A stretch of 64,000 bases of DNA from Istiophorus platypterus (lineage: Eukaryota; Chordata; Actinopteri; Istiophoriformes; Istiophoridae): assembly GCA_016859345.1 (NCBI GenBank), contig JADGDC010000110.1, forward strand, positions 24,889 through 88,888, written 5' to 3'. Shown piece after piece: positions 1-11,900 of this stretch (the first letter of the stretch is position 1; every line of letters begins with the position of its first letter). Position numbers and translations under genes: made by a program. The notes below the pieces were generated by a model. The model saw only the letters and a program-made list of their open reading frames with translations. It did no database searches and was not told where the DNA came from.

Positions 1-105
1 AAGTGTTTGTCTTTGCTTTGCGTGCAGTTTTCAGTTTTTTCTTTTTTACGTGTATCTAAACTGTGAATAGAGAAATATTGAACCATGTTCTCATTTACTG
101 TCTAG

Positions 106-886
106 GTGAAAAACCTGCGTTCCGCTGTGGCCTGCGCTGCAATGGAAACCATAGCAGCGCTCCATGTGCACCTTGGGAAGGCCATGGACCCTGAGGCAGA
201 GACGACCGGCCGCGCCCTGCTGCTGAAGTTGGCGAGACGCGACCAGCTCCTTCATTCACGAGCAGGTCGATCTTGCCCTGGATGCGCTGGTGGAGAACTG
301 CAGCCCCGGGAGGGTTGTGAGCGTTCTGCTCAACACCGGATTGAGGTATGAGGAGGGAATCTGATCAGAATTTCAAAGAAAGTGGAGTAGCAGCATCTTT
401 TAAAGGACATTATATAAAAACATAATGGCAGCATTTGTCTGACTCCTAGCTTTCCCTGTCTTTTCTCTTCTTTAGCCACCGTTGTGCTGCAGTGAGGGGG
501 AGCACTGCCAAGCACCTCCACCAGCTGGCAGACATCATTGGAGATGAGCGAATCTTCAGCTCAGGGAAGATCTTTGCGGAGCGTTTCCTTACTGCTGTCA
601 GTAAGATGTCGCTGGATGCCGCACCAGAAGTCAGGTTGGTAACCAAGTCCTGCATGATCATATCCTGTGAAAAATGCTGTTCGTGGTCAGAATCTCGTAA
701 ACTTCCACGTATTGTGCTTAAAGAATAAGTAGCTAAATGAGAAATGTACTTCTTCACAGGCACCACGGACAAAAGATGCTCCAGGGCCTCGCCCAGCAGA
801 AGGAGTTCACAGTCCTGTCAAACACCCTTATCCCAGTGAAAGACAGGCGTCCGCTGGAAAAGATTTTGAGGAACTTAATGCACTAG
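106..886 (+). pseudogene. TOGARAM-like copy 1 (3' part: E4-E6, frameshifted)
   Basis: The window starts in intron 3, so only E4 (106-345), E5 (476-634) and E6 (760-886, stop TAG 884-886) are seen. Together they encode most of a C-terminal TOG domain. E4 begins VKNLRSAVACAAMETIAAL, which matches the VKNLRS helix typical of TOGARAM TOG domains. E5 carries the AVRGSTAKHLHQLADIIG helix and E6 ends ILRNLMH-stop. E4 is 240 nt against 239 in the intact copy because of one extra base near 231-236, which shifts the frame before E5. E5 and E6 are open. It is either a pseudogene copy or an intact gene carrying a sequence error. A TOG domain of this family would bind tubulin at ciliary or axonemal microtubules. 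Confidence 0.8.
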
Positions 887-1267
887 AGGGATTTTCTTAG
901 AGTGTTCCTGTTTCCTCCAATTGTCCAGTGAAATTTGGGAGAGGTTACCTAGAGCCTCTAAATTGTAATTATATTTATGTATGTATGTTTGTAAACGGCT
1001 GTGATTGACTGTAAACCAATGTCTGCCTTGTAAATGACTGGCCATCTGTCCAGGGTGTACACTGGACATGTCGCCAGTCCATTACATCGTATCTCATGGC
1101 CCTTGCAGTCACCAGCTGTCAACCCAATTTGTGTATCCTCTTTCTTCTCTAAATATAATAACAATAATCGAAAACACTGTCTGTGTAGACTGTTCTTAAT
1201 TATTCACATCATTGTGTTCTGTTGCATCTCGGCCTTTACCAAAGTGCCATTTAATGCAGTGTTTTGC

Positions 1268-1273
1268 AATAAA
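1268..1273 (+). terminator. Poly(A) signal AATAAA, copy 1
   Basis: AATAAA lies about 380 nt after the stop codon of copy 1. The same signal in the same context (TTTTGCAATAAAACTTTG) occurs behind every copy that keeps its 3'UTR. This fixes the 3'UTR at roughly 887-1290. Confidence 0.8.
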
Positions 1274-1523
1274 ACTTTGCAACTCAATCAACTGTGTCAG
1301 CAGTCCGTCCAGTCAACATCATGACTACAGGATTTTCTGACTGCTTTAGCCAGTGGCTGATAACAGGTTCTAACTCTAAAAGAGGGACTTAAGCCTTATT
1401 TCAGTGTAGGAGAAACATAATAAACAACAAGATCAACTACAAAGGTTCTAGAGGCTTTTCTCTTTCCAAAATGTCAGGAATTTCACATATTAAAGAGGAA
1501 TTAAAGATTTAATGTAGCATAGC

Positions 1524-1630
1524 CCAAGGAGACACAAGCCAGTGTCTTATTGTGCGGTCCCAAGCCGGATAAATACAGAGGGTTGTGTCAGGAAGGGCAT
1601 CCGACGTAAATCTTTTGCCAAATCAAACAT
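1524..1630 (+). mobile_element. RTE-type LINE 5' fragment, spacer 1-2
   Basis: It contains GGATAAATACAGAGGGTTGT and a GGAAGGGCATCCGACGTAAA stretch, the leader of a LINE family widespread in fish. In spacers 3-4, 8-9, 9-10 and after copy 12 the same leader runs on into an RTE-like endonuclease start. Here it stops after 107 bp and joins an L2 scrap at 1631. Confidence 0.65.
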
Positions 1631-1778
1631 AATGTCTATCTGATATGGCTGTTGCTAAATTTAAAGAAGTGATTCCATCACTGCTAAATTCAATGCCACA
1701 TCAAAACATAACAGAGAACTCGTATGCTAACTTTAGCCGAACTCGGTATGTAACTTTTTAGCATCCCAAATTGATCAG
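1631..1778 (+). mobile_element. L2 LINE scrap (start of linker before RT), spacer 1-2
   Basis: It matches the beginning of the longer L2 fragment at 6460 and 37765, with the reading MAVAKFKEVIPSLLNSMP in one frame. It is truncated after about 148 bp, where the second direct repeat starts. Confidence 0.6.
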
Positions 1779-1966
1779 CCTTATTTCAGTGTAGGAGAAA
1801 CATAATAAACAACAAGATAAACTACAAAGGTTCTAGAGGCTTTTCTCTTTCCAAAAAAGTCAGGAATTTCACATTAAAGAGGAAAAGATTTCTTATGAAT
1901 GTTTGAATATAAGGAATTTTTGTCCAAGTGGATTGATGATTTCATGGGGAAATTTTCCTTTGATAT

Positions 1967-2002
1967 GACTGTCTACTACACAGTATATAGTAGTAGACAG
2001 TC
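1967..2002. repeat. Perfect hairpin, 13-bp arms, spacer 1-2
   Basis: Arms GACTGTCTACTAC (1967-1979) and GTAGTAGACAGTC (1990-2002) are exact reverse complements around a 10-nt loop. The element is unchanged in all seven spacers that contain it. Confidence 0.85.
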
Positions 2003-2080
2003 GTGGTCAATATTTATTCTTCTCCTGAAGAATTTTCATGTGAGCAGAAGTTTGTTTTGCTGCTCTGCTTCTTCCCAGTT

Positions 2081-3285
2081 AATTTAGCTCCTCTCTCCTC
2101 CACAGCAGCTAAATAACCAGCGTACATTTAACCCACACTGAGCTTTGTCCCTCTTGAAGCGATGCTCTCGCTAAATCACAGTCACTCACAAGCTTCTCAT
2201 TCCCGTTAGTTACTTTAGCCTAGCAGTTAGCAAAGGCTTCTCCCTCTCCAGCTCTCTCCTGCTCGCTCTGGTTAATGTTCACTTTTAATTCCGACTCCTT
2301 TAGCGATAAGGGTACGTGTATTAAATCGAGTTTATTTTCAGCGATGGAGATGAGGCTCGGTGAACTGGGAGCGAAGCTTTGCACCATGGAAAACAAATCA
2401 TTAGCAACAGCGGTTAGCAGCCCCCGCTAACGCTGAGAAACCGTCTAAGCGTAGCCTTCTCTCCCGGCGGCTCAGTCATGGCGGCTGGTGACGGAAGTGT
2501 AGCCCGGAGACAAAAACCCATAATTCACCACAAACCAGTACGTCTCAAAAGATTCTCCCCACACAACGACAGAGAAAACAACTCTGGTTATTGGCAGCTC
2601 TATTTTATACGTTAAGTTAGCGACACCAGCGACCATGGTTGAACGTCTCCCTGGGGCCAGAGGAGGCGACGTCGTGTTCATATGCAAAGACGATGTCGGA
2701 ATCCGTAGTTTTCTCTGGGCCCCTACTGAATATGACCGGCGACGACATGTACAGCGACATGTCATCGTTTGGTCGCTGGCTGTCGAGGGGGTGTCCAGTA
2801 AACCATATTGGCTTTAGAGACAAGTGGTGTACGAGTGGCGGACTTTCAGGGGAAGACCTGGTCTGATTAAGTCAGATGGCTACATCCCACTATAGATGGA
2901 GCAGCTCGTTTCCAGAAATCTGAGCTAGTTTATCTGAAAACCAAAACCACGACAACTCAAGAGTTGAGAGCAGGAAGCAGAGTTGTAGTCTTACACACTA
3001 CTGAAATACAACAAAATATGAGACTTAAATGTGGACTCTTTAACATTAGATCACTCCCATTTTGATGTATTTTTCTTACCGAGACCTGGTTGTCTCATGA
3101 TGAATCTGTTAAGCTTAAGAATCCACTCCCCAGTCACATTAATACTCATATTCCCAGAGGCACTGGCCGAGGAGGTGGAGTTGCAGCCATTTTCAACTCA
3201 AGCCTGTTAATCAACCCTGAACCTAAAATCAGCCATGACTCTTTCACAGACAATGACCAGTAGTCTGGTCCGTATATTACTTTAG
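2081..3285 (+). mobile_element. L2-clade LINE 5' region and endonuclease start, upstream of copy 2
   Basis: This holds a 5'UTR-like stretch, then the start of an L2 ORF2 endonuclease with stops and frameshifts. Readable pieces are MRLKCGLFNIRSLP, FLTETWLSHDESVSL and GTGRGGGVAAIFNSSLL, which follow the order of an L2/CR1 apurinic endonuclease. About 60 bases between RSLP and FLTETW are deleted relative to the copy at 37262. It ends in the intron about 190 bp before E1 of copy 2. The 5' boundary is approximate. Confidence 0.75.
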
Positions 3286-3471
3286 TATACAGTATACCGT
3301 TCACACAGACATATCGTGTGTAGTGTATGTATTCATGTTAAAATATAGTATAGTATGGCCAAGTAATACAGTTTATAATTTTATGGAGTAGAATAACCCA
3401 TAATTTACTGTGTCATTATAACCAACTGACTCGATAAACTTAACAATTAAAAAATCGTCTATTTTTCACAG

Positions 3472-5719
3472 ACACCTAAAAGCCACACTATATCGAGTGG
3501 CTCCACTAACCAGTCCAGTATACTGGACGCAGAGAGCTGAAAGGGCTCAGGCGCTGCGTTAATTCAACACGCAGAGAGGCTGTGCGCTTCACAGCAAGCG
3601 CATAAAGGGCCATTCTGGAGGCTGAATCTCTCCATGAAACGCTGCAACCTAACCTCACCTCAGCCCCAGCTTCTCCAAGACAGAGCCCTGAATCCTCTGT
3701 GAGACAACGGTGGATCAGGCCTGTCTTAAACGGACTTCCTTCAAGCCAGGAGGAGAACATCTGCAGCTGGATGTCCGGGTCCAACCAGATGTTGGATGAA
3801 GAGGACCGCTTTTTGAAGAAGCTGCATCTAGGTGGGCAAATGGCCATACTTGCCTGTAAGTTGGCTAAGGTGACAGGCAAGGACACAAGCCCGAGCCCAA
3901 GCCCACCCTCCTCCAGAGGTAGCGTGGACACACACACTCCACGTGAGCTGAGGCCATTCCGTTTTAGGAAGCCCGATGGGTCACGCTTCACTACTCCTCC
4001 CCTGAAACATCCACCCGGAGAAATCTCAAATCGGTGAGAGTCCGTGGCCCTGCTCTGCCACCCTTCACCCCTGCTCCTCCGCCTAAGAGGAAACCAGGAG
4101 AACATCTCGGGTCCTGAGGAAAGCGCAGTGAAGCAGGTAAGTTCAGGCCGTTGCATGAAGATGACTTCCTTTACTGGATTTCTACCAGGAAAGCGTTTGA
4201 CATAGGAAAAACTTGAAGATTTGATTAAAGGAAAAAGTTGGATATTTGAATAACATTGATTTTTTTTTTGCTGTAAATCTGAACAGACAATAAGATAGCT
4301 GATGGATGCGCAGTCCAGTCTGCTAAAATCAAGAGGGAGGCGTTTGTGGCAAGTCAGGAACACTTCCAGCTTGACCACCACCCATCTCCTCAACCTCCCA
4401 GAAGAACGACCCTTGTCGTAAACCTCCCTCAACAGCTGCCCGACCAACAGAAAGGGACGGCGTGGGACAAACCTCCGCCCTCCGAAGCCTGACAGCGGAG
4501 CGGGTAAGCGTGACCTTCAGCCTTCGGTCAACGCTTCAGCGGGCGTGTCCCTTTTCTTTGGGCAGCTCAACTCAGAAAACTGGTAAGTCACCCACACAAC
4601 AGACAAATACAGACAGATTTAAACAGCATAACCAGCGAGGACACAGCCGTCGATTCTTCCCCAAGCAGCGCTTAACACAATTCATTCTGTTTTCTAATCA
4701 AACTATAGGGAGAAGAAAATAGATGGACTACGGTCTATTCAAGCTCTGGCGAGACAGGATCCAGAGCAACTGCAGACCAGACTGCATGAAGTCTGCCTGG
4801 TCGTCACGGAAGAGGTACATATTTCTCTTTGTCTAAGTGTTTGTCTTTGCTTTGCGTGCAGTTTTCAGTTTTCTTTGTTTTACGTGTATCTAAACTGTGA
4901 ATAGAGAAATATTGAACCATGTTCTCATTTACCGTCTAGGTGAAAAACCTGCGTTCCGCTGTGGCCTGCGCTGCAATGGAAACCATAGCAGCGCTCCATG
5001 TGCACCTTGGGAAGGCCATGGACCCTGAGGCAGAGACGACCGGCCGCGCCCTGCTGCTGAAGTTGGCGCAGACGACCAGCTCCTTCATTCACGAGCAGGT
5101 CGATCTTGCCCTGGATGCGCTGGTGGAGAACTGCAGCCCCGGGAGGGTTGTGAGCGTTCTGCTCAACACCGGATTGAGGTATGAGGAGGGAATCTGATCA
5201 GAATTTCAAAGAAAGTGGAGTAGCAGCAGCTTTTAAAGTACATTATATAAAAACATAGTATCATCATTTGTCTGACTCCTAGCTTTCCCTGTCTTTTCTC
5301 TTCTTTAGCCACCGTTGTGCTGCAGTGAGGGGGAGCACAGCCAAGCACCTCCACCAGCTGGCCGACATCATTGGCGATGGCGAATCTTCAGCACAGGGAA
5401 GATCTTTGCGGAGCGTTTCCTTACTGCTGTCAGTAAGATGTCGCTGGATGCCGCATCAGAAGTCAGGTTGGTAACCAAGTCCTGCATGATCGTATCCTGT
5501 GAAAAATGCTGTGCATATTCAGAATCTCATAACCTTGTACGTATTGTGCTTAAAGAATAAGTAGCTAAATGAGAAATGTACTTCTTCACAGGCACCACGG
5601 ACAAAAGATGCTCCAGGGCCTCGCCCAGCAGAAGGAGTTCACCGTCCTGTCAAACACCCTTATCCCAGTGAAAGACAGGCGTCCGCTGGAAAAAGATTTT
5701 GAGGAACTTAATGCACTAG
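3472..5719 (+). pseudogene. TOGARAM-like copy 2 (E1-E6, no E0, broken)
   Basis: Exons by splice sites and match to copy 11: E1 3472-4136, E2 4287-4582, E3 4709-4814, E4 4940-5178, E5 5309-5466, E6 5592-5719. E1 is 665 nt against 694 and meets an in-frame TGA after 23 codons where two bases of a GAGAG run are missing. E2 is 5 nt short. E3 and E4 are open. E5 lacks one base in GATGAGCG. E6 gains one A in an AAAA run. No E0 or host-type promoter lies upstream; E1 is preceded by an L2 5' region. It could be a dead copy or a coding copy with several sequence errors. The encoded family is a TOG-domain microtubule regulator of cilia. Confidence 0.8.
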
Positions 5720-6100
5720 AGGGATTTTCTTAGAGTGTTCCTGTTTCCTCCAATTGTCCAGTGAAATGTGGCGGAGGTTACCTGGAGCCTCTAAATTGTA
5801 ATTATATTTATGTATGTACGTTTGTAAACGGCTGTGATTGACTGTAAGCCAATGTCTGCCTTGTAAATGACTGGCGATCTGTCCAGGGTGTATACTGGAC
5901 AGGTCGCCAGTCTATTACATCGTATCTCATGGCCCTTGCAGTCACCAGCTGTCAACCCAATTTCTGTGTACACTTTCTCCTTTAAATATAATAGCAATAA
6001 TCGAAAACACTGTCTGTGTAGACTGTTCTTAATTATTCACATCATTGTGTTCTGTTGCATCTCGGCCTTTACCAAAGTGCCATTTAATGAAGTGTTTTGC

Positions 6101-6106
6101 AATAAA
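6101..6106 (+). terminator. Poly(A) signal AATAAA, copy 2
   Basis: AATAAA lies about 380 nt after the copy 2 stop, in the same conserved 3'UTR context as copy 1. Confidence 0.8.
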
Positions 6107-6350
6107 ACTTTGCAACTCAATCAACTGTGTCAGCAGTCCATCCAGTCAACATCATGACTACAGGATTTTCTGACTGCTTTAGCCAGTGGCTGATAACAGG
6201 TTCTAACTCTAAAAGAGGGACTTAAGCCTTATTTCAGTGTAGGAGAAACATAATAAACAACAAGATCAACTACAAAGGTTCTAGAGGCTTTTCTCTTTCC
6301 AAAAATGTCAGGAATTTCACATATTAAAGAGGAAAAGATTTAATGTAGCC

Positions 6351-6459
6351 GCAAGGAGACACAAGCCAGTGTCTTATTGTGCCGGTCCCAAGCCCGGATA
6401 AATACAGAGGGTTGTGTCAGGAAGGGCATCCGACGTAAATCTTTTGCCAAATCAAACAT
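6351..6459 (+). mobile_element. RTE-type LINE 5' fragment, spacer 2-3
   Basis: It is the same 5' leader as at 13064, cut after CCAAATCAAACAT and joined to an L2 fragment at 6460. Confidence 0.65.
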
Positions 6460-7655
6460 AATGTCTATCTGATATGGCTGTTGCTAAATTTAAATAAGTG
6501 ATTCCATCACTGCTAAATTCAATGCCAGATCAAAACATAACAGAGAACTCGTATGCTAACTTTAGCCCGTCCCAAATTGATCAGCTTGTTGATAGCGCTT
6601 CAGGCTCAATGAGAACAACACTTGACTCTATTGCCCCTCTAAAATAAACAAAATTTTTAAAAAAAGGAGGTTAGGTCCATGTTTTAACTCCCAAACCTGT
6701 ACATTGAAACAAACAATATGAAAACTTGAAAGAATCTACTAAACTGGAACAGTCCCGCTCAGCCTGGCATGACAGTGTTAAAACTTACAACACGGCCCTC
6801 AGCATTGCGGGAGCAGCCTATCACGGCCGTAAAACCCAATATATACTTAGACCTTTTCTCTCCTGTCGAGCTTCGCCAACTAATTTCAATGATCTCTTCA
6901 TCAAAACCATCAGCCTCTCTCTTAGACCCCGTCCCAACCAGGCTGCTTAGGAAGTTTTACTCTTATTTAGCACTTCTCTATTAGACATAATAAATCTGTG
7001 CTTATATGTCTGTGCTTGGCCTGCAACACCTCAGAAACACATCATCTAATGACATATTTACTCTAGATGGCATTGCTCTGGCCTCTGGCACCAATGCTGG
7101 GAATCTTGGAGTTGTCTTCGTTCGGGACGTGCCCTTCAACTCCCACATAAAACAAACTTCAAGGACTGCCTCTTTTCACCCATGCAAAATCGCAAAAATC
7201 AGGCACATCCTTTCTCAAAATGACGCAGAAAACTATTACATGCTTTTGTTTTACTTCTAGGCTTGATTATGGCAACTCCTATTATCAGGCTTTCCCAATA
7301 AACCATTGTACGGTCTCTAGCTGATTCAGGATGTTGCTGCAAGAGTATTGGCAAGAAGCAGAAAAAAAATCATATCTCTCCTGTGTTAGCTTCTCTGCAT
7401 TGGCTCCCTGTGAAATCCAAAATGCAATTTAAAATTGTTTGTGTCTCCACATTGTTTTCTTGCTGTAGAGTATATGCACTTGAAACAGTTGGGAGTCCTT
7501 TTGTTTGTAATACTTTCACCACGTTCTCTGTATTCATAGCTCAAATTACTGTACTTTCAGTTTTTTCTCCGTAATTCCTGACTTTATTCAGGCACTGGGC
7601 ATAACACTCAGTCACTCAAGCTTCAGATCAAGTTGATGGAGTCTGGATGTTCAAT
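6460..7655 (+). mobile_element. L2-clade LINE, RT-end fragment with palm domain deleted, spacer 2-3
   Basis: Scattered frames read as the linker before the RT (LLNSMPDQNITENSYA), RT start (SSSKPSASLLDPVPTRLL) and the C-terminal region (SPVLASLHWLPVKSKMQFK), which is diagnostic of L2/CR1 ORF2. The central palm with its YADD-type motif is missing: the frame jumps from INLCLYVCAW to DIFTLDGIALAS. All five copies in the window show the same jump. The 3' boundary is approximate. Confidence 0.75.
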
Positions 7656-8805
7656 ACTGTGACAAACAACACGTGTATTAGTGCTACTAGATCTGTGTAG
7701 ACCTGAAACAGGGGTAGCTGGAGGAGAACTGGGCTAATTCAGGATTGTCTGAAGCTAATCTGAAGTCTGAATCTTAACATCTATCTCAGCCACAGATACT
7801 GTCTCTTCATCTATCAATCATTTATGGCCATGACTGATACTGTTTTTCTAATTTTGGACTGTATTTACTGTTGGTTTGCTGCTCATATGAAGTGGATGTT
7901 GGCTGAGAATAAAAATAGAAATGTGATCAGTAGTTTAGTGGAGAAACTGTCAATGGCACCATGTTGGTTCTGAGATTAAGTGGGTTTCAAGCAGGGATTG
8001 TCATAGCTACAGAAAAATGACTACAGTGTTAGATGACCACAGACTTCCTCATCAACCAGCAGATTTTTTTCTTATGAGGTAGACAAAGCTCATCAACTGG
8101 TCCGATTGATGAGCCCAGTGGTTTTTAGGTGCAATGTCTGGATTTCAGTCAACCTCTGAATAGGTTTTCAATTTCATGTAAAGATTTTGCTTTAAGGTGA
8201 CGTTTTCATGCTGTCAAGTTTAATCGAAAAAATGCAAAAATCTATTGGTTACAATTTGCATATACATTTCTAAATATTGCTTCCCTTTGACACAATTGTT
8301 TATATAATCTGCAGAGAAAAGAGATGAATGTCACTACTCAGCTTGAGTATGAAATACAATGTACGTTTTACCATAACAGAACAGATGACACTCTTAAACT
8401 TTCGAGACCACAAATTTCAATTTGGTTAAATATTCAAATTTTAGTTCAATCAAAACACTATACCACAGTAAACAAAGATGAATGTGGATATTGATTTGGA
8501 GAGAGAGGGAATTTATTTGTGAGGATATATGTAGAGGTGGCGTGAAGGAAACACGAGAGACTGTTTGGATCAGGATGGTCCTGATGTTGAATTTGAATAA
8601 CGTCCTAAAAGAAAACTAGCCCTCGACATTATTTTGCAGAAAACTTCTCCATATACTTTATTTCCTGCAAAAACCATGAACATCAAACTCAGATATTCCT
8701 TTCGGTGATAGTTAGCCATGCTTTAAATTCCTCTTATCTCTAAAAGAAAAAAGAACAAAAAACAAAAACAACAACAACAAAAAAAACAACTGAATAGAAC
8801 ATTGA
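7656..8805. other. Unassigned upstream block before the copy 3 promoter
   Basis: AT-rich sequence shared with 21650-22788, 30400-31561, 38965-40119 and 55565-56729. I see no conserved reading frame, RNA gene or recognisable transposon in it. An A/C-rich low-complexity run (about 8745-8790) lies near its end. It may be ancestral 5' flank of the gene or L2 3'UTR plus flank. Confidence 0.6.
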
Positions 8806-8949
8806 ATTTGCATATAAACCTTCCGTGATTCTGAAATGACATCACAGTTCTAGACAGACTCTAGAAGGCCTTTGATATAAATTCCAGTAGAATCCAGAGC
8901 TAGTAAGGGCGCACTGACCTGGTGACAGACACTACTCAGTTTTGGTTCG
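8806..8949 (+). promoter_or_regulatory. Predicted promoter and 5'UTR of copy 3
   Basis: A perfect octamer ATTTGCAT (8806-8813) overlaps a TATAAA (8813-8818). A CRE-like TGACATCA follows (8837-8844) and a second TATAAA in GATATAAATT (8876-8881), 74 bp before the E0 ATG. The set is present with the same order and near-identical spacing before each E0. Use of the second TATA would give a 5'UTR of about 45 nt. Assignment rests on motifs and position only. Confidence 0.55.
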
Positions 8950-11900
8950 ATGATCGACCCGTCACTGTTTAGTAGTTATTTGACTCGGATGCTCATTGAT
9001 GATCAGAAGATGTCAAACACCAACCTGCATAAGGGAATGAGGGACTTCAGTGCTTACGCTGATGTAAGTAACCAACTCCGTCAAGCTCCTACTGTTCATA
9101 GGAAAAGGTTTTATTTCAGTGTCATGTGTATAAATATACCTAACCCTTATGGCCTCATATCATCTGGCAAGTTAATGGCAGAAACACAAAGTCCAGAAGC
9201 TCAGAATAGCCAATAGAATGATTTTTTCAGATTTTCAAATCTAAAACAAGGATTTTATACTCAGATAAAATAAGAAATTAGGAAAGTATAAAGCTTTGTA
9301 TAGCACCATATTTTACAACCTGGTGTTTGCTTTTGTGCTTTATGTACACAAGATAGTTTTTATCATGTTTAAACCAGTAGGCGTGTGTTCATATGCAAAG
9401 ACGATGTCAGAATCCGTAGTTTTCTCTGGGCCCCTACTGAATATGACTGGCGACCACATGTACAGCGACATGTCATCGTTCCGTCGCTGGCTGTCGAGGG
9501 GGTGTCCAGTAAACCATATTGGCTTTAGAGACAAGTGGCGGACTTTCAGGGGAAGACCTGGTCTGATTAAGTCAGATGGCTACATCCCACTATAGATGGA
9601 GCAGCTCGTTTCCAGAAATCTGAGCTAGTTTATCTGAAAACCAAAACCATGACAACTCAAGAGTTGAGAGCAGGAAGCAGAGTTGTAGTCTTACACACTA
9701 CTGAAATACAACAAAATATGAGACTTAAATGTGGATTCTTTAACATTAGATCACTCCCATTTTGATGTATTTTTTCTTACCGAGACCTGGTTGTCTCATG
9801 ATGAATCTGTTAGCTTAAACGAATCCACTCCCCCAGTCATATTAATACTCATATTCCCAGAGGCACTGGCCGAGGAGGTGGAGTTGCAGCCATTTTCAAC
9901 TCAAGCCTGTTAATCAACCCTGAACCTAAAATCAGCCATGACTCTTTCACAGACAATGACCAGTAGTCTGGTCCGTATATTACTTTAGTATACAGTATAC
10001 CGTTCACACAGACATGTCGTGTGTAGTGTATGTATTCATGTTAAAATATAGTATAGTATGGCCAAGTAATACAGTTTATAATTTTTATGGAGTAGAATAA
10101 CCCATAATTTACTGTGTCATTATAACCAACTGACTCGATAAACTTAACAATTAAAAATCGTCTATTTTTCACAGACACCTAAAAGCCACACTATATCGAG
10201 TGGCTCCACTAACCAGTCCAGTATACTGGGCGCAGAGAAACTGAAAGGGCTCAGAGCGCTGCGTTAATTCAACACGCAGAGAGGCTGTGCGCTTCACAGC
10301 AAGCGCAAAAGGGCCATTCTGGAGAGGCTGAATCTCTCCATGAAACGCTGCAACCTAACCTCACCTCAGCCCCCAGCTTCTCCAAGACAGAGCCCTGAAT
10401 CCTCTGTGAGACAACGGTGGATCAGGCCTGTCTTAAACGGACTTCCTTCAAGCCAGGAGGAGAACATCTGCAGCTGGATGTCGGGTCCAACCAGATGTTG
10501 GATGAAGAGGACCGCTTTTTTGAGAAGAAGCTGCATCTAGGTGGGCAAATGGCCATACTTGCCTGTAAGTTGGCTAAGGTGACAGGCAAGGACACAAGCC
10601 CGAGCCCAAGCCCACCCTCCTCCAGAGGTAGCAGCGTGGACACACACACTCCACGTGAGCTGAGGGCCATTCCGTTTTTAGGAAGCCCCGATGGGTCACG
10701 CTTCACCTCTCCTCCCCTGAAACATCCACCCGGAGGAAATCTCAAATCCCGGTGAGAGTCCGTGGCCCTGCTCTGCCACCCTTCACCCCTGCTCCTCCGC
10801 CTAAAGAGGAAACCAGGAGAAAATCTCGGGTCCTGAGGAAACGCGGTGAAGCAGGTAAGTTCATGCCGTTGCATGAAGATGACTTCCTTTACTGGATTTC
10901 TACCAGGAAACGTTTGACATAGGGAAAAACTTGAAGATTTGATTAAAGGAAAAAGTTGGATATTTGAATAACATTGATTTTTTTTTTGCTGTAAATCTGA
11001 ACAGACAATAAGATAGCTGATGGATGCGCAGTCCAGTCTGCTAAAATCAAGAGGGAGGCGTTTGTGGCAAGTCAGGAACACTTCCAGCTTGACCACCACC
11101 CATCTCCTCAACCTCCCAGACGAACGACCCTTGTCGTAAAACCTCCCTCAACAGCTGCCCCGACCAACAGAAAGGGACCCCGACGTGGGACAAACCTCCG
11201 CCCTCCGAAGCCTGACAGCGGAGCGGGTAAGCGTGACCTTCAGCCTTCGGTCAACGCTTCAGCGGGCGTGTCCCTTTTATTCGGGCAGCTCAACTCAGAA
11301 AACTGGTAAGTCACCCACACAACAGACAAATACAGACAGATTTAAACAGCATAACCAGCGAGGACACAGCCGTCGATTCTTCCCCAAGCAGCGCTTAACA
11401 CAATTCATTCTGTTTTCTAATCAAACTATAGGGAGAAGAAAATAGATGGACTACGGTCTATTCAAGCTCTGGCGAGACAGGATCCAGAGCAACTGCAGAC
11501 CAGACTGCATGAAGTCTGCCTGGTAAATCACGCGGAAGAGGTACATATTTCTCTTTGTCTAAGTGTTTGTCTTTGCTTTGCGTGCAGTTTTCAGTTTTCT
11601 TTGTTTTACGTGTATCTAAACTGTGAATAGAGAAATATTGAACCATGTTCTCATTTACCGTCTAGGTGAAAAACCTGCGTTCCGCTGTGGCCTGCGCTGC
11701 AATGGAAACCATAGCAGCGCTCCATGTGCACCTTGGGAAGGCCATGGACCCTGAGGCAGGAGCGACCGGCGCGCCCTGCTGCTGAAGTTGGCGCAGACGA
11801 CCAGCTCCTTCATTCACGAGCAGGTCGATCTTGCCCTGGATGCGCTGGTGGAGAACTGCAGCCCGGAAGGGTTGTGGCGTTCTGCTCAACACGGATTGAG

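Larger units (their letters stand above)
1394..1891 (+). repeat. Direct repeat pair flanking RTE/L2 scraps, spacer 1-2
   Basis: A segment of about 115 bp starting CCTTATTTCAGTGTAGGAG at 1394-1510 recurs at 1779-1891. Between the copies lie an RTE 5' scrap (1524-1630) and a short L2 scrap (1631-1778). The same layout recurs in spacers 4-5 and 7-8. Confidence 0.8.

Noticed and set aside
3506..4447. 313-codon open frame on the minus strand over E1 and E2 of copy 2
   Set aside because: It mirrors the GC-rich E1/E2 coding region, is interrupted differently in each copy and has no family resemblance. It is a shadow of the sense exons.
7683..7800. tRNA or SINE head at the end of the L2 fragments
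   Set aside because: I could not find A and B box promoter motifs or a tRNA-like fold by eye.
9061..9216. Reading E0 as an 88-codon stand-alone gene
   Set aside because: GAT|GTAAGTAACC is a strong donor at codon 38 and its phase matches E1. The codons after it look like intron.
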